Source of the DNA: DAOPJM01 sp035399665
GTDB taxonomy: Bacteria > Bacillota > Clostridia > Christensenellales > CAG-138
Assembly (NCBI GenBank): GCA_035399665.1
Contig: DAOPJM010000046.1
Span: 1-10,572 of the forward strand
Direction: 5' to 3'
DNA: 10,572 nt
Every line of letters starts with the position of its first letter. The stretch's first letter is position 1. The translations under genes and the position numbers were made by a program. This document shows, piece by piece, positions 1-5,668 of the stretch. A model generated the notes under the pieces. That model did no database searches. It was given only the letters and a program-made list of their open reading frames with translations, and had not been told where the DNA came from.

Positions 1-20
1 TCATTGAAAAATTCGGTATT

Positions 21-62
21 CACAAACCCTTCCATTTGTGTTAAAATAAATATTACTATAGT
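21..62 (+). promoter_or_regulatory. Possible promoter with inverted repeat upstream of the SDR/SPT operon
   Basis: An AT-rich leader precedes the first gene. CACAAA (21-26) and TTTGTG (35-40) form a 6-bp inverted repeat with an 8-nt spacer. A TTGTGT (36-41) and TATAGT (57-62) pair could be -35 and -10 elements, but their 15-nt spacing is short. The repeat could be an operator, or the weak terminator of a gene lying to the left of the window. Whether transcription starts here or enters from upstream cannot be told. Confidence 0.3.
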
Positions 63-75
63 TGGGGGATAGCGC

Positions 76-1092
76 ATGACTGAGCTATACATTATCACGG
101 GTGCGAGTGGATTCTTGGGCAACACCATATGCTGCCGCCTTGCCGCCGAGGGGAAGCGCGTCCGCGCTCTCGTCCGCAGTGAAAAGAAGGCTGCCGCTCT
201 CCCCGCAAACTGCGAACATGTGATAGGCGACGTCCTTGACACGGCGAGCCTTGAACCCCTGTTCGCCCATTCCGACGGCGAGCGTTTGCGCGTCATACAC
301 GCCGCCGCCGTCATATCTGTACTAAAGCACGATTCCCGCTGCTATAAGGTCAATGTAAACGGAACAAGAAACATGCTTGCGCTTGCCGAAAAGCACGGTG
401 CAAGCTCTTTTGTATACATATCATCGGTGGATGCCCTGCACCCCGCGGCTTTGGTATCGGAACCCGACAACTTCTGCTCCGACGGCCTTCCCACCGACTA
501 CGCCCGCGCCAAGGCGGTGGCCTCTCGACTTGTGACGGAGTACGGGTCACGCGGCCTCAACTGTTCCTTGATCCTGCCCTCCTGCATACTCGGTCCTTGC
601 GACCTGCGCCGAGGCTTCACCACTGAGATGATCTCCATGTACCTTTCCATGAACGTGCCGGTGAGCATCACAGGCGGCTACGAGTTCGTGGACGTTCGCG
701 ATGTTGCGGACTGTGCGATTAAGGCTTCGGGCATGGAGCTGCACGGGGACGCCTTCATCATATCCAACCGCAGAGAGAGCATGACCTGTGTTTTTAATGA
801 GATAGCCGATATGCGCGGCACGAAGCGTGTGCGCTGTGAGCTGCCCGCCGGGCTTATATACGTTGTGGTTCCGCTCGTGTTCCTGGTATGGAGACTGCGC
901 GGCAAGCAGCCCCCGCTTTCCATTGAGGCGGTGAAGCTTATTAAGTCCACCACCCTTTTCAATCACAGCAAGGCGACAAGCGTATTGGGCTTTAAACCCA
1001 TCCCTCTTGACGCTACCATCCGCGACATGGCCACATCCATACTTGATGAGAAGGCCGCAAAGCGAAGGCACAAGAACGCGGGCAAAGAATGA
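76..1092 (+). CDS. Extended SDR: NAD(P)-dependent epimerase/dehydratase-family reductase (CerR-like candidate)
   Basis: 338-aa extended short-chain dehydrogenase with an N-terminal Rossmann fold. TGASGFLG at residues 8-15 binds the dinucleotide, YISS at 114-117 supplies the catalytic Ser region, and Y142-x3-K146 is the catalytic Tyr/Lys pair. FVDVRDVA at 204-211 is typical of the 3-beta-HSD/dihydroflavonol-reductase branch. A hydrophobic stretch at about 257-272 may dock the protein to the membrane, as in lipid-acting members. The start is supported by GGGGG (64-68) eight bases upstream. It is the first gene of a five-gene operon with a serine-palmitoyltransferase-like enzyme. Bacterial ceramide reductase CerR belongs to this broad family, so reduction of a 3-keto lipid intermediate is a reasonable inference, not a demonstration. 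A sugar epimerase or generic dihydroflavonol-reductase-like role remains possible. Confidence 0.85.
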   Translation: MTELYIITGASGFLGNTICCRLAAEGKRVRALVRSEKKAAALPANCEHVIGDVLDTASLEPLFAHSDGERLRVIHAAAVISVLKHDSRCYKVNVNGTRNMLALAEKHGASSFVYISSVDALHPAALVSEPDNFCSDGLPTDYARAKAVASRLVTEYGSRGLNCSLILPSCILGPCDLRRGFTTEMISMYLSMNVPVSITGGYEFVDVRDVADCAIKASGMELHGDAFIISNRRESMTCVFNEIADMRGTKRVRCELPAGLIYVVVPLVFLVWRLRGKQPPLSIEAVKLIKSTTLFNHSKATSVLGFKPIPLDATIRDMATSILDEKAAKRRHKNAGKE

Positions 1093-1149
1093 CAAAGGAC
1101 ACAATACGCCGTATAGGGCGTTAGTCGGAATACTAAGGAGGTATTTGAA

Positions 1150-2154
1150 ATGAAGATTATGATCGTTGGCGGCACGGGATTCTTAGGGTATTACACGGCT
1201 TTGGCCGCGCTTAGGAAGGGTCACGAGGTGGGGGCGCTCTCGATACCCGACGTCGAGCTTGGAGACTGGTTTCCTTCCGAAATCAAGCTCTCCTACGGCG
1301 ATGTTTTCAAGGCCACTGAGGACGAGCTTGTCCCGCTGTTCGAGGGTTACGACGCGATGGTGTACTCCGTCGGTCCCGACGACCGAGTGACCCCGCCCGC
1401 TCCGTCCTATGATTTCTTTCACGAGCGTCTGGTCGAGCATTGCGCCAAGACCTTCCGCGCCGCGCAGCGCGCAGGCGTCAAGCGCGCCGTAGTCTACAAC
1501 TCCTACTTCGCGACCTTCGACAGGCTCTACCCCGAAAAGAAGCTTGCCGAGCTTCACCCCTACATCCGCTGCCGCGTTGAGCAGGCGGAGAGACTGTTCA
1601 TAGAGAACAAGGGCAAGATGGAAGTCATGGTGCTTGAGCTGCCGTACATCTTCGGCTCCATGCCGGGCAGAACGCCATTATGGAAGGACGTTTACATCGA
1701 GCGCTTCTTCAGGGCGCCCATGGTATGCTTCCCCAAGGGCGGCACCACCATGATCAACGTTCGCGGCATAGGTCAGGCGGGTGTGGGTGCATTGGAGCAT
1801 GGCAAGGACGGCGAACGCTATCCGATAGGCGACCTCAACACCAACTTCAAGCAGATGATAGAGTGGATGGAGGAGGGACTTGGGATAAAGAAGCCCATAC
1901 TTCTCTGCGAAAAGCATCTTTGCGCGATGGGTGCGAACATGATAGCCAAGGCCGACGCCAAAAAGGGCCTTGAGCCGGGTCTTAACATGAAGCATCTCAT
2001 GCTGGACATCATGGGCGAGGAGCTTTACATCCCCGAGGAGACCATAGACGAGGTTTCCAAGCTCTTTGAGTATGAGCGCGGCGGCGTGAAGGAAGGCATA
2101 CTTGACACCATGAAGGCCTGCTACCCCAACGGCTTCAACGAGAAAAAGAGCTGA
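1150..2154 (+). CDS. Atypical SDR-fold NAD(P)-binding protein (epimerase/dehydratase family)
   Basis: 334-aa protein with a clear N-terminal nucleotide-binding loop, GGTGFLG at residues 7-13, and an extended-SDR layout: VYNSYF at 115-120 sits where the catalytic Ser strand lies. The usual YxxxK is Y138-IRC-R142, so the Lys is replaced by Arg, as in some atypical SDRs. LELPYIFG (162-169) and the following substrate-binding half match the epimerase family. A consensus AAGGAGG lies eight bases before the ATG. The gene starts 57 nt after the first SDR, and its TGA overlaps the ATG of the EFR1 gene by one base, so the two are probably translationally coupled. The substrate is unknown. Context suggests a modification or reduction step on the amino-lipid, or on a sugar headgroup attached to it. 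Confidence 0.82.
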   Translation: MKIMIVGGTGFLGYYTALAALRKGHEVGALSIPDVELGDWFPSEIKLSYGDVFKATEDELVPLFEGYDAMVYSVGPDDRVTPPAPSYDFFHERLVEHCAKTFRAAQRAGVKRAVVYNSYFATFDRLYPEKKLAELHPYIRCRVEQAERLFIENKGKMEVMVLELPYIFGSMPGRTPLWKDVYIERFFRAPMVCFPKGGTTMINVRGIGQAGVGALEHGKDGERYPIGDLNTNFKQMIEWMEEGLGIKKPILLCEKHLCAMGANMIAKADAKKGLEPGLNMKHLMLDIMGEELYIPEETIDEVSKLFEYERGGVKEGILDTMKACYPNGFNEKKS

Positions 2155-3068
2155 TGAAGAACGCAGTACTGTACGTTTTCACCGGAACGGGGAACACGCT
2201 CACGGCGGCCGAGGCGATAGCGGGCGGCCTTGAAAAGCGCGGCTATAATACGACAATATACCGCATCAAGGAACCGCTAAAGGGCGTCCCGAATCCCAAC
2301 GACTTCGACGTCGCGGGCTTTGGCTACCCTATACACGCTTTCAACGCGCCGCAGATTATGCTGCGCTTTGCAAAGCACCTGCCCAAGCTCACACAGCCTA
2401 AGCCCGCGTTCATCTTCAAGACGAGCGGCGAGCCGTTCGCGCTGAACAACGCCTCAAGCTACTCGTTGGTTTGCAAGCTCAGGCGCAAGGGCTTCACGCC
2501 CGGGCTTGACGTGCATATGCTCATGCCGTATAATATAATGTTCCGTTACGAGGACGCGCTGGCCAAGCAGATGTACATCCATACCATGCGCATGTCGGAT
2601 TACATCGCGGCAAGGGTCGCGGGCTCTGACTATACAAGGCTCAGGTACAACCCCGCCACGATAGTGTTCAAGAACATCCTTAGGCTGCAATGGTTCGGCG
2701 CATGGATCAACGGGCCGCTTATCTCGGCAAAGAAGGACCTGTGTACCGGCTGCGGCGTGTGCGTGAACAACTGTCCTTCGGGCAACATCACCATAAAGGA
2801 TGGGCGAGCGCACTTCGGCGCCAAATGCACCATGTGCATGAGCTGCGCGATGCGCTGCCCCAACGACGCCGTGAGAAGCGGTATGCTCAATCCCTGGCGC
2901 GTGAACGGGCTGTTCCGCTATGACAGGCTTGTCGCGGATGACACAGTGCCAAAGACCTATGTCAACGATGAGACCAAGGGCTATTTCAAGCTCTTTAGGC
3001 CGTATTATGAGCGCACGGACAAGCTGATGCGCGAATATGAGCAGAGGGAGGAGGATAAGGAGGCATAA
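2154..3068 (+). CDS. EFR1-family flavodoxin/ferredoxin fusion protein
   Basis: 304-aa predicted electron-transfer protein. The N-terminal flavodoxin-like domain carries an FMN phosphate loop, FTGTGNT, at residues 9-15. Two 4Fe-4S motifs follow: C197-x2-C200-x2-C203-x3-C207-P and C225-x2-C228-x2-C231-x3-C235-P. This matches the EFR1 architecture found in anaerobic Clostridia, whose partners are mostly unknown. The tail (about 285-304) is charged and helical. The start is fixed by the one-base TGATG overlap with the preceding SDR, and no separate strong ribosome binding site is evident, which fits coupling. Between an SDR and an SPT-like enzyme it most likely supplies low-potential electrons to a reductive step, perhaps an enzyme encoded outside the window. 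That role is inference. Confidence 0.9.
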   Translation: MKNAVLYVFTGTGNTLTAAEAIAGGLEKRGYNTTIYRIKEPLKGVPNPNDFDVAGFGYPIHAFNAPQIMLRFAKHLPKLTQPKPAFIFKTSGEPFALNNASSYSLVCKLRRKGFTPGLDVHMLMPYNIMFRYEDALAKQMYIHTMRMSDYIAARVAGSDYTRLRYNPATIVFKNILRLQWFGAWINGPLISAKKDLCTGCGVCVNNCPSGNITIKDGRAHFGAKCTMCMSCAMRCPNDAVRSGMLNPWRVNGLFRYDRLVADDTVPKTYVNDETKGYFKLFRPYYERTDKLMREYEQREEDKEA

Positions 3069-3224
3069 AAGGCGATCAAAGCCGCCCCCCAAAAAGCTCA
3101 ATGCGTCAAGCCCCAAGGCTGTACCAAGCTCTGTCGGGGCAAGACTTTTACCCATGGCTGCCTCCGCATTCGGCGTTTCGAGCGCGTCGAATGCGGAAAT
3201 TTATATAGCACAAAAAGGAAATCT
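3069..3224 (+). promoter_or_regulatory. Structured 156-nt intercistronic leader before the SPT-like gene
   Basis: This is the longest gap in the operon. CCGCATTCG (3164-3172) and CGAATGCGG (3188-3196) form a perfect 9-bp stem. Inside it GCG/CGC gives a further 3-bp stem, and AAATTTATAT follows. GGCG/CGCC (3071-3074/3083-3086) and GCCCC/GGGGC (3110-3114/3136-3140) could form additional helices. The ribosome binding site AAGGAA lies just after the large hairpin. It could be an attenuator, an RNA-processing or stability element, or a riboregulator. It matches no riboswitch class that I recognise. The downstream U-tract is too weak for a confident terminator. Confidence 0.45.
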
Positions 3225-4394
3225 ATGGAACTGTTTGCAAAATGCAAGAACGAACTTGTCGATATGGCAAGGGAGAGGGGCATATACCCCTATTTTCACA
3301 TGCTCGAGTCACGTCAGGATACCGTTGTTATTATGGAAGGCCAACGCCGAATAATGCTCGGTTCCAACAACTACCTTGGGTTGACCATCGATCCGCGTGT
3401 CATACAGGCGGGCGTCGATGCTCTCACGACCTACGGTTCAGGCTGTTCGGGTTCTCGTTTTCTCAACGGAACGCTGGACATGCATGTAGAGTTGGAGCGG
3501 GAATTAGCGGAGTTCCTCGGCAAAGAGGAAGTCGTTACGTTTTCCACCGGTTTTCAGACCAACCTCGGCATAATCTCGGTACTCGCGGGCAAGGGCGATT
3601 ACATCTTTTGCGACCGCGAGAACCACGCAAGCATCTATGACGGCTGCAAGCTCTCCTACGCCACAATGCTGCGCTATCGGCACAGCAATATGGAGGATTT
3701 GGAGAAGAAGCTCATGTCCGTGCCACTCGACGCGGGCAAGCTCATCGTCACCGACGGCGTGTTCTCCATGGGCGGGGACATCGCCAAGCTCCCCGAAATC
3801 GTAGCCTTGGCAAAGCGTTACAGCGCCAGAGTTATGGTGGACGACGCTCACGGCTTGGGCGTCATAGGCGAAGGGGGCAGGGGAACCGCAAGCTACTTTG
3901 GGCTGACCGACGAGGTGGACGTCATCATGGGCACATTCTCCAAGTCGTTGGCATCCCTCGGCGGATACATGGCGGCAAGCCATAGGGTCGCGGACTTCGT
4001 GCGGCACTCATCAAGGCCGTTCATATTCTGCGCCTCAATTCCGCCCGCCAACTGCGCGACTGCTTTGGCCGCACTGCGCATACTAAAGACCACTCCCGAG
4101 CTGCCCAAGCGCTTAGGCGAGCTTTCGCGCTATATGCGCAGCGGACTGAAGGCGAGGGGGATAGCCATTCGTGAGAGTGAGACTCCCATAATCCCCATCT
4201 ACACCTATGACACGGTGCGCACCCTGACCAAGGCCAAGGAGCTGTACGAGGCGGGCGTTTACGTCAATCCTGTGCTGCCTCCCGCGACGCCCGCGTCAGA
4301 GTGTCTCTTGAGGACAAGCTACATGGCTTCGCTCACCTATGAGCTGTTGGACGAGACTCTGGACATTTTTGAGAGGGTATTGAAAGATGACTGA
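3225..4394 (+). CDS. spt: Serine palmitoyltransferase-like alpha-oxoamine synthase (PLP-dependent)
   Basis: 389 aa, normal length for the alpha-oxoamine synthase family (SPT, BioF, KBL, ALAS), which condenses an amino acid with an acyl thioester and releases CO2. Visible PLP residues are H134 (ENHAS) stacking on the cofactor, D206 and H209 in VDDAHGLG, and the Schiff-base lysine K240 in GTFSKSLAS. YGSGCSGSRFLNGT (70-83) is the best discriminator: GSR-x-LNGT is as in bacterial SPTs, unlike the GSGGSR of BioF or the RFICGT of KBL. GIYPYF at 19-24 also resembles the Bacteroides SPT N-terminus as I remember it. AAGGAA stands five bases before the ATG. The 3' end overlaps the next SDR gene by 8 nt. 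The predicted product is 3-ketosphinganine or an analogue. The amino acid (Ser, Ala, Gly or cysteate) and the acyl donor cannot be deduced here. Confidence 0.82.
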   Translation: MELFAKCKNELVDMARERGIYPYFHMLESRQDTVVIMEGQRRIMLGSNNYLGLTIDPRVIQAGVDALTTYGSGCSGSRFLNGTLDMHVELERELAEFLGKEEVVTFSTGFQTNLGIISVLAGKGDYIFCDRENHASIYDGCKLSYATMLRYRHSNMEDLEKKLMSVPLDAGKLIVTDGVFSMGGDIAKLPEIVALAKRYSARVMVDDAHGLGVIGEGGRGTASYFGLTDEVDVIMGTFSKSLASLGGYMAASHRVADFVRHSSRPFIFCASIPPANCATALAALRILKTTPELPKRLGELSRYMRSGLKARGIAIRESETPIIPIYTYDTVRTLTKAKELYEAGVYVNPVLPPATPASECLLRTSYMASLTYELLDETLDIFERVLKDD

Positions 4395-5169
4395 GAAAGT
4401 CGTGGTATTGAGCGGCGCGTCGGGCGGTATCGGCCTGGCCGCCGCTTCTCGTTTCACGCAGGCGGGCTGCCGCGTGTTCGGGCTGTCAAGGCATGAGGGC
4501 GGCGGCTGCGAGTGGGTAAAATGCGATGTGACCGACGAAAGCTCCGTCAATGAGGCGGTGAACGAGGTCATAGCGCGAGCGGGGCACATAGACGTGTTGG
4601 TCAACAACGCGGGTTGGGGCATTTCGGGCTCGGTGGAGTTCACCGAGCTTGAGCAGGCGCAGCGTCAGCTGGACGTCAACTTCTTTGGTGCGCTGAGGCT
4701 CACCCGTGCCGTGCTGCCCCATATGAGAGCCGATAAGGGGGGCTGCGTGCTGTTTGTAAGCTCGATAGCGGCTGTGGCTTCCATACCCTTCCAGTCGATG
4801 TATTCCGCGTCCAAGGCGGCGATAAATCAGCTTGCGCTCGCGCTTGCCAACGAGCTGAGACCCTTCAATATCCGCGTTGCGGCAATCATGCCCGGGGACA
4901 TCAAGACGGGCTTCACGGCGGCAAGAGCGAAGAACACGAAGGGCGAGGACGTCTATCTAAGGCAGGCCTCGGCTGTGCGCAGCATGGAAAAGGATGAGCA
5001 GGGCGGTATGCCGCCCAAGAGCGTAGCGGAGCTTTTGTACAGGGTTTCCCTGAAGAAACACCCCAAACCGCTTTATGCCGTGGGTATACAGTACAAGGCG
5101 GTGGCGGTGCTTATAAAACTGCTGCCTGTGCGCTTTGCAAATTGGGTCATCGGTAAGCTGTACAGCTAA
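4387..5169 (+). CDS. Classical SDR oxidoreductase, 3-ketosphinganine-reductase-like
   Basis: 260-aa classical short-chain dehydrogenase, full length. Motifs are GASGGIG (10-16) for NAD(P)H binding, NNAG (73-76), N98, S126 and Y139-x3-K143, which complete the catalytic tetrad, and MPGDIKTG (168-175). The C-terminal stretch (about 236-257) is hydrophobic with basic residues, as in membrane-associated lipid SDRs. The ATG lies inside the end of the SPT-like gene (8-nt overlap), with GAGAGGG about nine bases upstream, implying coupled translation. In known sphingolipid pathways the product of SPT is reduced by a reductase of this family, so reduction of the 3-keto group is the natural inference. 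Generic SDR annotations would also fit the sequence alone. It is the last gene before the operon terminator. Confidence 0.85.
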   Translation: MTEKVVVLSGASGGIGLAAASRFTQAGCRVFGLSRHEGGGCEWVKCDVTDESSVNEAVNEVIARAGHIDVLVNNAGWGISGSVEFTELEQAQRQLDVNFFGALRLTRAVLPHMRADKGGCVLFVSSIAAVASIPFQSMYSASKAAINQLALALANELRPFNIRVAAIMPGDIKTGFTAARAKNTKGEDVYLRQASAVRSMEKDEQGGMPPKSVAELLYRVSLKKHPKPLYAVGIQYKAVAVLIKLLPVRFANWVIGKLYS

Positions 5170-5175
5170 GGGACA

Positions 5176-5196
5176 GGGCGGGTTTTCCCGCCCTTT
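5176..5196 (+). terminator. Intrinsic terminator of the SDR/SPT operon
   Basis: GGGCGGG (5176-5182), a TTTT loop and CCCGCCC (5187-5193) form a perfect 7-bp GC stem. TTTA follows. It begins seven bases after the stop of the last SDR. The tetraloop and GC content are strong although the T-run is short. Confidence 0.88.
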
Positions 5197-5275
5197 ATGC
5201 GGTAAAGTGCGAACGATGACGAAATATTAACGTCCTGTTAATTAAGTGTTGCGCAACTGTGAATTATTCAATGGG

Positions 5276-5316
5276 TATTCAGGGTGTATAGCAAGGCAGT
5301 TGCCCGAATATTCAGG
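5276..5316 (+). repeat. 8-bp direct repeat next to the DnaA boxes
   Basis: TATTCAGG occurs at 5276-5283 and again at 5309-5316, each followed by a similar NTGT. The start-to-start distance is 33 nt, about three helical turns. The second copy abuts the first DnaA box. It could be a pair of protein-binding sites, but two copies of eight bases may also be chance. Confidence 0.35.
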
Positions 5317-5317
5317 C

Positions 5318-5398
5318 TGTGGATAACTGTGGATAACTCTGCAAAAACCCACCCCTCAAGCCTTTGTTGGTGGATAACTCTGTGGATATTGTGGAAAC
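5318..5398 (-). promoter_or_regulatory. DnaA-box cluster
   Basis: TGTGGATAA, the complement of the consensus TTATCCACA, occurs at 5318-5326 and 5328-5336, exactly 10 bp apart. GGTGGATAA (5369-5377) and TGTGGATAT (5381-5389) each differ by one base, and TGTGGAAAC (5390-5398) differs by two. All have the same orientation. Such tandem same-face arrays bind DnaA in replication origins and in DnaA-titrating or reactivating loci. No dnaA, dnaN, gidA or rpmH gene is in the window, so calling this oriC would be unsupported. Confidence 0.6.
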
Positions 5399-5524
5399 AC
5401 ATGCGATTATGCAGCTTTTCCCTTGAGCATTTTTATTCATAGCTGGTCGGACATGGACAGTACAAGGACGGCGCCTTTTTCGGCTTTATGGGCAAAGGTA
5501 ATTCGGACAGGATGTTAAACGACG

Positions 5525-5587
5525 GACGGACTTTCAATGAACGCTTTCCTTTGAAGCGCGGAGGAGTCCGTCTTAATCTTTTTATTG
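5525..5587 (+). other. Nested stem-loop followed by a U-rich tract
   Basis: GACGGACT (5525-5532) pairs perfectly with AGTCCGTC (5565-5572). Inside it CGCTT (5542-5546) pairs with AAGCG (5554-5558). A T-rich run (TTAATCTTTTTATT) follows immediately. It may be a terminator for transcription entering the intergenic region, or a structured RNA element. It lies upstream of the predicted promoter of the next gene, so it is probably not in that gene's leader. Confidence 0.4.
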
Positions 5588-5613
5588 TGAACGCCGGAAA
5601 AGTACGAGCCTGC

Positions 5614-5664
5614 TTGCAAATAATATATTCGATATGGTATAGTAAATTATTGAGTTCGGAGGTG
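5614..5664 (+). promoter_or_regulatory. Promoter and ribosome binding site of the BNR/dockerin protein
   Basis: TTGCAA (5614-5619) and TATAGT (5638-5643) are separated by 18 nt and resemble sigma-A -35 and -10 boxes. GGAGGTG (5658-5664) is a strong ribosome binding site that fixes the ATG at 5669. Confidence 0.6.
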
Positions 5665-5668
5665 GATT

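Larger units (their letters stand above)
5170..5668. other. 499-nt intergenic region with origin-like elements
   Basis: No convincing gene is seen. In order it contains the operon terminator, an AT-rich stretch with TTAATTAA (about 5221-5270), the palindrome GTTGCGCAAC (5248-5257), a direct repeat TATTCAGG (5276-5283 and 5309-5316), a cluster of DnaA boxes (5318-5398), a nested stem-loop (5525-5572) and a promoter for the secreted protein. A 111-codon open frame from 5488 has no ribosome binding site and runs into the start of the next gene, so it is not called. Confidence 0.7.

Noticed and set aside
547..1104. A 185-codon minus-strand open frame opposite the first SDR gene.
   Set aside because: It is antisense to a gene with clear SDR motifs and has no recognisable domain or good start.
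2454..3155. A 233-codon minus-strand open frame opposite the EFR1 gene.
   Set aside because: The plus strand encodes flavodoxin and 4Fe-4S motifs here. The antisense frame is a by-product of GC-rich codon use and is rich in His, Ala and Arg without motifs.
3101..3208. A 35-codon open frame in the gap before the SPT-like gene, possibly a leader peptide.
   Set aside because: There is no ribosome binding site before its ATG, and the frame runs through the 9-bp hairpin, which explains the composition. No run of a single regulatory codon is present.
3225..4394. Annotation of the PLP enzyme as BioF or KBL (glycine C-acetyltransferase).
   Set aside because: The GSRFLNGT signature and the overlapping ketosphinganine-reductase-like SDR fit SPT better. 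No biotin or threonine-degradation genes (tdh, bioA, bioD) are nearby. This remains the main alternative.
5221..5398. Calling the DnaA-box region the chromosomal oriC.
   Set aside because: No dnaA, dnaN, recF, gyrB, rpmH or gidA is nearby and no DnaA-trio is obvious, so only a DnaA-box cluster is claimed.
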